From the NCBI GenBank assembly GCA_002307905.1, contig DBUL01000065.1:789-6082 (forward strand): 5,294 nt of DNA. Reading direction: 5' to 3'. The notes beneath the pieces were generated by a model. It saw nothing but the letters and a program-made list of their open reading frames with translations, was not told the origin of the DNA and ran no database searches. Of the stretch, positions 1 through 5,294 are shown piece by piece. Every line of letters starts with the position of its first letter. The stretch's first letter is position 1. A program made the position numbers and the translations under genes. The stretch comes from Rhizobiaceae bacterium UBA1291 (lineage in GTDB: Bacteria > Pseudomonadota > Alphaproteobacteria > Rhizobiales > Rhizobiaceae).

Positions 1-442
1 CACGCCGATCGGCCGTGCGCCGCTGGTGCGGCTGTTCTCGACGGTGTTGCGCAAGGACGAGGACGGCAAGACCTATCTCGTCACGCCTGTGGAGAAAGTC
101 GGCATCCGGGTCGAGGATGCGCCTTTCCTCGCCGTCGAAATGAGCGAGACCGAGCGGGACGGGAACAAGCTGCTGACCTTCCGCACCAATGTCGGTGATG
201 TGGTCGAGGCCGGGCCGGACCATGCGCTGCGCTTCGTCGTGCATGGCGAAAACCACGAGCTGAAGCCCTACCTGCATGTGCGCGGCCGGCTGGAGGCGCT
301 GGTGTCGCGCGCCGTCATGTATGACCTGGTGGAACAGGGCGAGACGGTCGAGATCGACGGGGTCGAGATGTTCGCGGTCCGCTCCGGCAGGGCGATCTTT
401 CCGGTGATGCCGGCGGCAGAACTCGACCGGCTGTCGAAATGA
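1..442 (+). CDS. DUF1285 family protein, 5' truncated by the window edge
   Basis: The open frame is already running at position 2 and reads TPIGRAPLVRLFSTVL before continuing to a TGA at 440-442, so 146 C-terminal residues are visible. A GTG at 26 could be mistaken for a start, but the residues before it (TPIGRAPL) fit the conserved DUF1285 core, so the real start lies upstream of the window. Other family-like stretches are LVTPVEKVGIRVEDAPFLAVEM and the C-terminal GETVEIDGVEMFAVRSG. From recollection, family members are roughly 190-200 aa, so about a quarter is missing. DUF1285 has no firmly established function. In rhizobia it typically precedes a Nudix hydrolase and the CCA-adding enzyme, as here. 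Its stop overlaps the next start by ATGA, so it is the upstream partner of a coupled operon. The family assignment is from memory of the motifs, and the frame itself is clear. Confidence 0.85.
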   Translation, partial: TPIGRAPLVRLFSTVLRKDEDGKTYLVTPVEKVGIRVEDAPFLAVEMSETERDGNKLLTFRTNVGDVVEAGPDHALRFVVHGENHELKPYLHVRGRLEALVSRAVMYDLVEQGETVEIDGVEMFAVRSGRAIFPVMPAAELDRLSK

Positions 443-1071
443 GTTTCGACATCTATTCCGCTGCCGACTTCCGCCATAGGGCGCTCAACCAGATCGGCGC
501 GCCGCTGGAACATGCCTGGCGTGACCATGGCGATCATGTGCTCAATCCACAGTCCTTGCTCGAAGTTGAAGGGCTGAAACTCAAGGATGCCGCCGTTCTG
601 GTGCCGGTGGTCGACGATCCGGACGGGGCGAAGGTAATCCTCACCCAGCGCACAGCGACGCTGCGCAAGCATTCCGGCCAGATCGCCTTTCCCGGCGGCG
701 GCATCGATGAGGGCGACCTGTCGCCGGAGGTGGCGGCGCTGCGCGAGGCGGAGGAGGAGATCGGGCTCGATCCGTCCTTCGTCGAGACGGTCGGGCGGTT
801 GCCGCAATATCTTTCCGGCACGGGCTTCCGCATCATTCCGGTTCTTTCGGTGGTCAAGCGCGGCTTCGTCATTGAGCCCAATCCCGACGAAGTCGATGCG
901 GTGTTCGAAGTGCCGCTGTCTTTCCTGATGAACCCGGACAATCACCAGCGCGACAGCGGGGTCTGGCAGGGGATCGTTCGGCATTTCTACGTGATGCCCT
1001 ATGGCGAGCGCCATATCTGGGGCATTACCGCCGGTATCATCCGGACGCTCTACGAAAGGCTCTATGTATGA
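439..1071 (+). CDS. Nudix hydrolase, putative CoA pyrophosphatase (NUDT7/NudL type)
   Basis: This is a 210-aa cytosolic Nudix hydrolase. The Nudix box spans residues 86-110 and ends in REAEEEIGL (R102, E103, E106, E107 are the expected metal-binding and catalytic positions). Just before it, residues 67-87 match the CoA-pyrophosphatase signature L-L-T-x-R-x4-R-x3-G-x3-F-P-G-G (ILTQRTATLRKHSGQ then FPGG), with Ile for the first Leu and Thr for the usual Ser/Ala. As in other members of this subfamily, the box opens with GGxxDxxD-like spacing rather than the classical GGxxExGE. HIWGITAGII near residues 192-201 also fits the family C-terminus. Known members hydrolyse CoA or its derivatives to 3',5'-ADP and phosphopantetheine. 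The ATG at 439 overlaps the stop of the upstream gene (ATGA) and has no strong Shine-Dalgarno sequence, which suggests translational coupling. The substrate is inferred from motifs; other dinucleotide substrates are possible. Confidence 0.93.
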   Translation: MSFDIYSAADFRHRALNQIGAPLEHAWRDHGDHVLNPQSLLEVEGLKLKDAAVLVPVVDDPDGAKVILTQRTATLRKHSGQIAFPGGGIDEGDLSPEVAALREAEEEIGLDPSFVETVGRLPQYLSGTGFRIIPVLSVVKRGFVIEPNPDEVDAVFEVPLSFLMNPDNHQRDSGVWQGIVRHFYVMPYGERHIWGITAGIIRTLYERLYV

Positions 1072-2324
1072 CCAACCTGTCGAACGAGACCTGGTTTGCC
1101 GATCCCGCTCTCCAGCGGCTGTTTGCGCTGCTCAACGCCGATGGCGGCGAGGCGAGAGTGGCCGGCGGCGCGGTGCGCAACAGCCTGATGGGTCTTCCTG
1201 TCGCCGACATCGATCTTGCCACGACGCTTCCGCCCGAGACGGTGATAGAGCGGGCCAAGGCCGCTGGGATCAAGGCAGTGCCGACCGGGATCGACCACGG
1301 CACGGTCACGCTGGTACTCGACGGCAAGGGCTTCGAGGTGACGACGCTTCGCCGTGACGTCGAGACCGACGGGCGGCGCGCCAAGGTGGCTTTCGGCGAG
1401 GATTGGCAGGAGGACGCCGAGCGGCGCGACCTGACGATCAATGCGCTCTATGTCGGCGCCGATGGCGAGGTGATCGATCTCGTCGGCGGCTTGCCCGATA
1501 TCGAGACGAAGACGGTCCGTTTCATCGGCGACGCCGACACGCGCATCGCCGAGGACTATCTGCGTATCCTGCGTTTCTTCCGCTTTTTCGCCCATTACGG
1601 CGGCGGGCGGCCGGATGCGGCAGGGCTCAGGGCGTGTGCACGGGCCAAGGACAAGCTCTCCACCCTCTCGGCTGAGCGGGTCTGGGCAGAGACGAAGAAG
1701 CTGCTTGCCGCGCGCGATCCCGGTCGGGCGCTGTTGTGGATGCGCCAGTCGGGCGTTCTCGGTGCAATCCTTCCGGAAACGGAAAAATGGGGGATCGATG
1801 CGATCCCGGCGCTCATAGTGGCCGAACAGACGCTTGGCTGGACGCCTGAACCCATGCTGAGGCTAGCCGCCATCGTGCCGAAGGATGCCGAGCGGCTGGC
1901 GGCGCTTGCGCAGCGCTTGCGCCTGTCGAACGCCGAGGCCGCTTTTCTCGATCGCTTTGCCAGGGCGCCAAAGCCGAACGGCGATATCACCGATGCGGCC
2001 TTCGACCGGGATCTCTATCGCCTGGGGAAGGAAGGCGTGATTGCATCTCTCAAGATCGATCTCGCGATGGCCCGCGCCAATGTCGGGGCCGATCCCAAGG
2101 CCATGACGAAGGCCGGGCGGCTGTCGGTGCTGTTGAAGAGGGCGGAAATGTTCGTGCGACCGGTGTTTCCTTTGAGTGGCGCAGATGTGCTTGCGGCCGG
2201 CGTGGCGCCAGGACCCAAGGTCGGCGAGACCCTGAAACAGCTGGAAGAGGTGTGGGTCGGTTCAAACTTTTCGTTCGACCGGGCGAAGATGCTCGCCCGG
2301 CTCGGTGATCTCTTCAAGAACTGA
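1068..2324 (+). CDS. cca: CCA tRNA nucleotidyltransferase (class II, bacterial)
   Basis: This 418-aa enzyme adds or repairs the 3'-terminal CCA of tRNAs from CTP and ATP in the cytoplasm. The class II polymerase-beta-like head domain is clear. Motif A is GGAVRNSLMG (from G33) followed by DID at 47-49, the metal-binding carboxylates. TTLRRD lies at 92-97, RRDLTINAL at 119-127 (motif B), and EDYLRILRF at 162-170 (motif D, nucleobase recognition). AERVWAETKKLL further on matches the following helical motif. The C-terminal half is helical and binds tRNA; no HD phosphohydrolase motif is evident, so this is probably not the bifunctional E. coli type. Motif A has VRN where many bacteria have VRD. 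The start at 1068 overlaps the Nudix stop (ATGA) and has an AAGG eight bases upstream. Poly(A) polymerase shares the head domain, but the length, the motifs and the operon partners favour Cca. It is the last gene of the operon, with a convergent gene beyond. Confidence 0.95.
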   Translation: MTNLSNETWFADPALQRLFALLNADGGEARVAGGAVRNSLMGLPVADIDLATTLPPETVIERAKAAGIKAVPTGIDHGTVTLVLDGKGFEVTTLRRDVETDGRRAKVAFGEDWQEDAERRDLTINALYVGADGEVIDLVGGLPDIETKTVRFIGDADTRIAEDYLRILRFFRFFAHYGGGRPDAAGLRACARAKDKLSTLSAERVWAETKKLLAARDPGRALLWMRQSGVLGAILPETEKWGIDAIPALIVAEQTLGWTPEPMLRLAAIVPKDAERLAALAQRLRLSNAEAAFLDRFARAPKPNGDITDAAFDRDLYRLGKEGVIASLKIDLAMARANVGADPKAMTKAGRLSVLLKRAEMFVRPVFPLSGADVLAAGVAPGPKVGETLKQLEEVWVGSNFSFDRAKMLARLGDLFKN

Positions 2325-2334
2325 TTCAAGTTGC

Positions 2335-2351
2335 TGCGAAAGAGATTCGCA
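2335..2351 (+). terminator. Weak hairpin just after cca, possible 3' end signal
   Basis: TGCGAA-AGAGA-TTCGCA forms a perfect 6-bp stem with a 5-nt loop, starting 10 bases after the cca stop codon. No T-tract follows, so it is not a canonical intrinsic terminator. It could be an mRNA 3' end stabiliser or chance. Confidence 0.25.
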
Positions 2352-2412
2352 TTGTACCGCCATGCAATTGACGCGTAACCGTATTCCGGGCGCGCCTCAG
2401 ATGCTGATCGAA

Positions 2413-2432
2413 TGTCCGGCAAGTGCCAGACA
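2413..2432 (-). terminator. Imperfect hairpin in the convergent gap, possible terminator of the DUF1059 gene
   Basis: TGTCCGGCAAGTGCCAGACA folds into an 8-bp stem with one internal C/A mismatch and a 4-nt loop. It lies 11 bases beyond the stop of the minus-strand DUF1059 gene and about 90 bases beyond cca, so it could serve either strand. There is no U-run on either side, so function as an intrinsic terminator is doubtful. Confidence 0.25.
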
Positions 2433-2443
2433 CAGCCGTTGGC

Positions 2444-2629
2444 TCAGGCGGCGTTCGCCTGGTCGGTGATCCGGGCCTTGATGTTGTCGACCATGGTTTC
2501 GCGGATGATTTCTTCGCCGTGTGCGGTCCGCATGTGCTCGACGGCGCGGCGGACGACTTCGGCTTCTTCTTCGGCGCGGGTGTGCCAAGGGCAGCCCGGA
2601 ACCAGTGAACCGCATTCAAACTGCTTCAT
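2444..2629 (-). CDS. DUF1059 domain protein, predicted small metal-binding protein
   Basis: This is a 61-aa protein starting MKQFECGSLVPGC, the typical opening of the DUF1059 family, whose members are annotated as predicted small metal-binding proteins without a proven role. Candidate ligands are C6, C13, H16, H32 and H37. The remainder is a charged amphipathic helix (EEEAEVVRRAVEHMRTAHG) followed by IRETMVDNIKARI, also family-typical. The protein has no signal peptide or membrane segment and is probably cytoplasmic. The frame stays open upstream to 2734 (35 more codons), but an AGGAG six bases before the ATG at 2629 and alignment with the family's start fix this start. It is convergent with cca and 141 bp downstream of the 90-aa gene on the same strand. 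No clear promoter was found in that gap. The family call is confident; metal binding is an inference from the family name and the Cys/His residues. Confidence 0.9.
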   Translation of the reverse strand: MKQFECGSLVPGCPWHTRAEEEAEVVRRAVEHMRTAHGEEIIRETMVDNIKARITDQANAA

Positions 2630-2770
2630 GTCGCACTCCTCTTCGACTGGGTTCAGCATCCAAAACCTATCATGAAACGCTAACGGGGCATAGTCGGCAT
2701 ACGATGTGCGAGCGGTGTCCACACCTGCTGCCACTGTCTGATGAACGCGTGTAGCGGTCGATCGGCCACT

Positions 2771-3043
2771 TTACTCCGGCATGGCCCAAGCGCGAAACAC
2801 CGAGCCGGTGGCTTGCGGTGGACGACGGCGCGGGGCGCCTTCAACATGATTGGCAGCGGCGAGATCGGTCAGATCTCGGCCCGCCAAGCCGAGCCGTACC
2901 CGTTCGACGAAATATGCATGGGGAAGATCGACACCGCTCGTCTCCCGCAGTTGCTCGGCAAGCCGATCGATGAATTCGAGCTTGTCGAGTGCCCTATCCG
3001 TTGCGGCTGATTGCTGGGGTGGAATGCTGCTTGCGTAGGCCAT
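2771..3043 (-). CDS. Hypothetical protein, 90 aa
   Basis: I do not recognise this protein. It begins MAYASSIPPQQSAATDRALDK. Residues ~18-65 look helical (KLEFIDRLAEQLRETSG, then FVERVRLGLAGRDLTDLAAANHV), followed by a basic, proline-rich patch PRRRPPQ at 71-77 and a short hydrophobic tail SVFRAWAMPE. There is no signal peptide, transmembrane segment or cysteine. Evidence that it is real: an excellent Shine-Dalgarno GGAGGAG (3051-3057) seven bases before the ATG and a plausible promoter immediately upstream. The frame stays open to 3238, but those extra residues are Arg/Cys-rich and lack a comparable ribosome site, so the internal ATG at 3043 is preferred. A plus-strand frame over the same bases (2741-3010) has no such support. 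The gene lies between hemF and the DUF1059 gene on the same strand, with gaps of over 140 bp on both sides, so it may be transcribed alone. Confidence 0.72.
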   Translation of the reverse strand: MAYASSIPPQQSAATDRALDKLEFIDRLAEQLRETSGVDLPHAYFVERVRLGLAGRDLTDLAAANHVEGAPRRRPPQATGSVFRAWAMPE

Positions 3044-3050
3044 CGCGCTT

Positions 3051-3057
3051 CTCCTCC
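3051..3057 (-). promoter_or_regulatory. Strong ribosome binding site deciding the start of the 90-aa gene
   Basis: On the minus strand this is GGAGGAG, seven bases before the ATG at 3043. It is a near-perfect Shine-Dalgarno sequence and the main reason for choosing this start over the longer open frame. Confidence 0.8.
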
Positions 3058-3071
3058 ATGTAACCAAGGAA

Positions 3072-3099
3072 AAGATAACACGGCAGCGGTGCAATCCAA
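3072..3099 (-). promoter_or_regulatory. Candidate sigma-70-type promoter for the 90-aa gene
   Basis: Read on the minus strand, TTGGAT (3094-3099) and TATCTT (3072-3077) are 16 bases apart, resembling -35 and -10 boxes (3/6 and 4/6 matches to the E. coli consensus). The -10 lies about 29 bases before the ATG at 3043, with a strong ribosome site between. Such matches occur often by chance. Confidence 0.3.
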
Positions 3100-3188
3100 A
3101 TGCAATTTTGTGTCGCAGGCGCTGGCGGCGATGGCCCGAAGCCGGGGATAAGAAGCCCGGATTTGGAAACGGATGTCTACAAGTCAGT

Positions 3189-4103
3189 TCAGGGCCAGCG
3201 TACCACCGGCGGCATTGACGACAGGATCGACTCGACATTGCCGCCGGTCTTCAGGCCGAAGATCGTGCCACGATCGTAGAGCAGGTTGAATTCGACATAA
3301 CGGCCGCGTCGAATGAGCTGCTCGTCGCGGTCCACCTCCGTCCAGGATTGGTTGAAATTCGACCGTACAATCCGTGGATAGGCGAGATTGAAGGCGCGGC
3401 CGACGTCCTGGACGAAGGCGAAATCGGCAGCCCAGCCGCCATGCTCGTCGTCGGAATGCAGCCAGTCGAAGAAGATGCCGCCGATACCGCGTGCTTCGTT
3501 GCGGTGGGGAAGGAAGAAATAGTCGTCGCACCAGGTCTTGTATTTGGGATAGTCCGCGACCTGGGCGTGGCGGCTGCAGGTGATTTCCATGGCGCGGTGG
3601 AAAAGCCGGCTGTCCTGGTCTTCCTGGGTTCGGCGTCGATCGAGCACTGGGGTAAGGTCGGCACCGCCGCCGAACCACTGGCTGGTGGTCACCACCATGC
3701 GGGTGTTCATGTGCACGGCCGGCACGTTCGGATTGACCGGATGGGCGATCAGCGAGATGCCCGAAGCCCAGAAGCGCGGATCTTCCTCGGCACCCGGCAT
3801 GGTCTTGCGGAATTCCGGGGAGAATTCGCCGTGGACCGTCGAAGTATGCACGCCGACCTTCTCGAAGACGCGGCCTTCCATCATCGACATGCGCCCGCCG
3901 CCGCCGTCGCCGCCGTCGCGCTGCCAGTCCTTGGCCGTGAAGCGGCCAGGTGCCTGATCCGCGAGCGGGCCGGTGAGCTCGTCTTCGAGCGCCTCGAAAG
4001 ACGCGCAAATCGTATCACGCAGGTTTTCGAACCAGGCGCGTGCCGCCAGCTTCTTTTCCTCGATGTCGTCTGGCAGGCCTTTCGGCAGATCAGGTCTTTG
4101 CAT
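3189..4103 (-). CDS. hemF: Oxygen-dependent coproporphyrinogen III oxidase
   Basis: This is a 304-aa cytosolic enzyme that uses O2 to convert coproporphyrinogen III into protoporphyrinogen IX by two oxidative decarboxylations, the aerobic branch of heme biosynthesis. The family signature K-x-W-C-x2-[FYH]3-x2-H-R-x-E-x-R-G-x-G-G-x-F-F-D is fully present at residues 189-213 (KTWCDDYFF ... GGIFFD). Other family blocks are [22 protein letters not shown] at about 64-85 (given here only as landmarks G64, G70, E81), [17 protein letters not shown] from 121, [10 protein letters not shown] at 143-152, [18 protein letters not shown] at 267-284, and ESILSSMPP at 291-299. The length matches other rhizobial HemF proteins; the protein ends soon after MPPVVRW, earlier than E. 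coli HemF. The frame is open far upstream (to 4436), but the family start [18 protein letters not shown] and an AGGGG before the ATG at 4103 fix the start. It is divergent from the 86-aa gene. Confidence 0.97.
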   Translation of the reverse strand: MQRPDLPKGLPDDIEEKKLAARAWFENLRDTICASFEALEDELTGPLADQAPGRFTAKDWQRDGGDGGGGRMSMMEGRVFEKVGVHTSTVHGEFSPEFRKTMPGAEEDPRFWASGISLIAHPVNPNVPAVHMNTRMVVTTSQWFGGGADLTPVLDRRRTQEDQDSRLFHRAMEITCSRHAQVADYPKYKTWCDDYFFLPHRNEARGIGGIFFDWLHSDDEHGGWAADFAFVQDVGRAFNLAYPRIVRSNFNQSWTEVDRDEQLIRRGRYVEFNLLYDRGTIFGLKTGGNVESILSSMPPVVRWP

Positions 4104-4127
4104 GGCTTCCCCTGGACAACAGCCCAT

Positions 4128-4142
4128 GCGCCGACTCGGCGC
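4128..4142 (-). promoter_or_regulatory. GC-rich hairpin in the hemF leader
   Basis: GCGCCG-ACT-CGGCGC is a perfect 6-bp inverted repeat with a 3-nt loop, located 25-39 bases upstream of the hemF ATG and just above its Shine-Dalgarno region. If transcription starts upstream, the hemF mRNA leader would carry this stable stem. On both sides sit copies of the hexamer ATGGGC (minus strand). It might affect translation or mRNA stability, or be an operator. There is no direct evidence for any of these. Confidence 0.35.
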
Positions 4143-4266
4143 CCATTCGAATTCCGCAATTAACAGGACCATCTCGCCTGGACCAGTCCGCGGTCCTTCA
4201 TTCGTTGAAAAATCGACTCGCAAAACGGGCGTTCCGTCATTAATTTGATCGCAAGCGAGGTGTTTC

Positions 4267-4527
4267 ATGACGAAAATACCCGGTCCTCCGTCGTTCGACG
4301 GCCTGAAAAGACGCATTGCCAGCCACCGGCAGGCCAAGGCCGGCAAGGATGGTGGCCATTTCGTGCGCGAGACCTTCTGCCTCACGCGTGACGAGGCGCG
4401 GGCCAAGGCACGGGAATGGTTCGACAGTTTTCCCAAGGCGGCCTATTGGACGGAAGTCGAGAGCTGGCGCCAACTCGATGGCGACCGGATCGAGTTCACG
4501 ATGCGCCGCCTACCGTCAGCCGACTGA
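4267..4527 (+). CDS. Hypothetical protein, 86 aa
   Basis: I cannot assign this protein to a named family. It starts [22 protein letters not shown]. The N-terminal third is basic (KRR, HRQAK, GKDGGHF), the middle is a charged helix ([22 protein letters not shown] at about 40-61), and the end is a probable beta strand ([11 protein letters not shown] at 73-83). It is rich in Trp and aromatic residues for its size (W51, W61, W67). There is no signal peptide, membrane segment or metal-binding motif. A GAGG six bases before the ATG supports the start. It is divergently arranged with hemF across 163 bp, so the two may share regulatory sequence. A minus-strand frame runs through the same bases (the upstream extension of the hemF frame), but it matches no HemF N-terminus and is best seen as a GC-rich shadow. 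Confidence 0.72.
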   Translation: MTKIPGPPSFDGLKRRIASHRQAKAGKDGGHFVRETFCLTRDEARAKAREWFDSFPKAAYWTEVESWRQLDGDRIEFTMRRLPSAD

Positions 4528-4544
4528 CCGCGCCGGGCGTTTTG

Positions 4545-4571
4545 CCTCGCGCGCCCCTGCATTTCGCGAGG
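4545..4571 (+). terminator. Inverted repeat after the 86-aa gene, possible terminator
   Basis: CCTCGCG (4545-4551) pairs with CGCGAGG (4565-4571), a perfect 7-bp GC-rich stem with a 13-nt loop, 17 bases after the stop codon of the 86-aa gene. An overlapping alternative stem pairs CCCCT (4554-4558) with AGGGG (4569-4573). A T-run downstream is lacking, so rho-independent termination is uncertain, though the position suits a 3' end. Confidence 0.35.
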
Positions 4572-4688
4572 GGTTATCCGGCAATGGCTAAAATCCTAAC
4601 GGTTTCTGAAAGCGGATATCAAGCCGTCCCTGGCATGTATGCCTCGGTCGGTGGTTTGCGCGTGCGTGCCTCCCCCCGCATGAACTCG

Positions 4689-4717
4689 TTGTCAAAGCCC
4701 TGGCTTTCGCCTCGGCA
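4689..4717 (+). promoter_or_regulatory. Possible flagellin promoter with an embedded inverted repeat
   Basis: TTGTCA at 4689-4694 is a 5/6 match to the sigma-70 -35 box. Seventeen bases later lies TCGGCA (4712-4717), a poor -10. The spacer contains AAAGCC-CT-GGCTTT (4694-4707), a perfect 6-bp inverted repeat with a 2-nt centre, compatible with a dimeric regulator site. The flagellin ATG is about 30 bases further on. Rhizobial flagellins are known to be under dedicated motility regulators, but I cannot match this repeat to a known operator. Confidence 0.3.
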
Positions 4718-4735
4718 GGTCACGTGGTTCACAGC

Positions 4736-4740
4736 AAGGA
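4736..4740 (+). promoter_or_regulatory. Ribosome binding site deciding between tandem flagellin ATGs
   Basis: AAGGA lies three bases before a first ATG (4744) and six bases before a second, in-frame ATG (4747). The second has the better spacing and gives the MTS N-terminus usual in rhizobial flagellins. Confidence 0.65.
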
Positions 4741-4746
4741 CAAATG

Positions 4747-5294
4747 ATGACAAGCGTTTCCTTTAATTCGACGTCTGCCTCGGCACTGTCGCTGCTGACC
4801 GGTTCGAGCCGGGCGCTCGAAGCGACGCAGACGCGGGTTGCCTCGGGCAAGCGGGTCGACGAGGCGTCGGACAACGCCGCCTATTGGTCGATCGCCACGA
4901 CGATGAGCGCCGACAACATGTCGCTGTCCAGCGCCGAGGACGCCACTGGGCTGGCCGCCGCAGTCACCGATACCGCTGCGCTCGGCATGGAGATGGCGAC
5001 CTCGATCGTTGCCGAGATACAATCCAGGCTGGTTCTCGCCCAGGCGGTCGGCACGAACCGGTCGGCCGTCAATGCGGAGATCACCCAACTTAAGGAGCAA
5101 CTGGGTACGCTTGCCCAGTCGAGCGCGTTCAACGGCCAGAACTGGCTGAACCTGGATGTCGGTCAGCAGCCCAAGATCCAGTCGATGGTGGCTTCTGTTA
5201 CAAGCAATGGAAATGGCGATGTCTCAGTCAATGTCATCGATTTCGACACAGCGAAGTCGACTTTGATCAGCGGCCAGAACGCGCAGGATGGCTT
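4747..5294 (+). CDS. Flagellin, N-terminal part (3' end beyond the window)
   Basis: The frame opens MTSVSFNSTSASALSLLTGS and stays open to the window edge, giving 182 residues and two bases. It encodes the N-terminal D0/D1 domain of flagellin, the subunit exported by the flagellar type III apparatus and polymerised into the filament. The diagnostic block is TQTRVASGKRVDEASDNAAY (28-46) continuing WSIATTMSADN, the rhizobial version of the conserved flagellin N-terminal helix, followed by EITQLKEQLGTLAQSSAFNGQNWL (from 111), the end of the domain. From about residue 140 the variable outer region begins (QSMVASVTSNGNGDVSVNVI). There is no Sec signal peptide and no cysteine, both normal for flagellin. 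Compared with the usual rhizobial TTMRSDN, this protein has TTMSADN, and the first 25 residues also diverge, so it may be a secondary flagellin. An in-frame ATG at 4744 is an alternative start. About half the protein is missing. Confidence 0.93.
   Translation, partial: MTSVSFNSTSASALSLLTGSSRALEATQTRVASGKRVDEASDNAAYWSIATTMSADNMSLSSAEDATGLAAAVTDTAALGMEMATSIVAEIQSRLVLAQAVGTNRSAVNAEITQLKEQLGTLAQSSAFNGQNWLNLDVGQQPKIQSMVASVTSNGNGDVSVNVIDFDTAKSTLISGQNAQDG

Noticed and set aside
268..1014. A 248-aa minus-strand open frame antisense to the DUF1285 and Nudix genes.
   Set aside because: It lies opposite two well-supported genes, matches no known family and has composition typical of GC-rich shadow frames.
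2741..3010. An 89-aa plus-strand frame opposite the 90-aa gene.
   Set aside because: It has no convincing ribosome site, whereas the minus-strand gene has GGAGGAG at ideal spacing.
3134..3160. Hairpins after hemF (CCGGG/CCCGG and CCCG/CGGG) as a hemF terminator.
   Set aside because: The stems are only 4-5 bp, compete with each other and lack a T-tract on the minus strand.
3894..3925. A GCC/GTC trinucleotide-rich run resembling a microsatellite.
   Set aside because: It simply encodes the conserved Gly/Asp-rich segment (GGDGGGG) of HemF.
3348..4163. A 271-aa plus-strand open frame opposite hemF.
   Set aside because: The minus-strand HemF signature is complete; the antisense frame shows no recognisable motifs and is explained by GC-biased codon use.
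4244..4258. A possible FNR/FixK box (TTGAT-N4-ATCAA) near hemF.
   Set aside because: Only the TTGAT half at 4245-4249 is present; the second half reads AGCGA and does not match.
4104..4436. A 111-residue N-terminal extension of the hemF frame.
   Set aside because: It has no HemF-like sequence, overlaps the 86-aa gene, and the family start with a ribosome site is at 4103.
4584..4766. A 61-residue plus-strand open frame (MAKILTVSESGYQ...) before flagellin.
   Set aside because: It has a poorly spaced ribosome site, overlaps the flagellin start out of frame and contains the likely promoter region.

Overview
This is a GC-rich, gene-dense chromosomal window that looks alphaproteobacterial, most likely Rhizobiaceae (Rhizobium/Agrobacterium/Ensifer-like). 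The signs are the DUF1285 / CoA-pyrophosphatase Nudix / CCA tRNA nucleotidyltransferase gene chain, a HemF of rhizobial type and length, and a flagellin with the rhizobial signature 'SDNAAYWSIATTM'. The genus cannot be settled from the sequence alone.

Layout. Positions 1-2324 hold a tightly packed plus-strand operon: the 3' part of a DUF1285 gene, a Nudix hydrolase of the NUDT7/NudL type, and a CCA-adding enzyme. Each junction is a 4-base ATGA overlap, which implies translational coupling. Positions 2325-2443 are a convergent intergenic gap with weak hairpins. Positions 2444-4103 carry three minus-strand genes: a DUF1059 small protein (2444-2629), an unrecognised 90-aa protein (2771-3043) and hemF (3189-4103, oxygen-dependent coproporphyrinogen III oxidase). 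A 163-bp divergent intergenic region (4104-4266) separates hemF from an unrecognised 86-aa plus-strand gene (4267-4527). After a 219-bp noncoding stretch with two inverted repeats, a flagellin gene starts at 4747 and runs off the right edge.

How the genes work together. The left operon is housekeeping (CoA/nucleotide clean-up and tRNA 3'-end maturation). hemF is the aerobic step of heme synthesis. The flagellin belongs to motility. No functional link between these blocks is visible. I found no mobile element, CRISPR array, tRNA, rRNA, toxin-antitoxin pair or defence system. The window looks like ordinary core genome with two small uncharacterised proteins, a somewhat divergent flagellin and a few possible regulatory inverted repeats. 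I do not see convincing evidence of an undescribed system.
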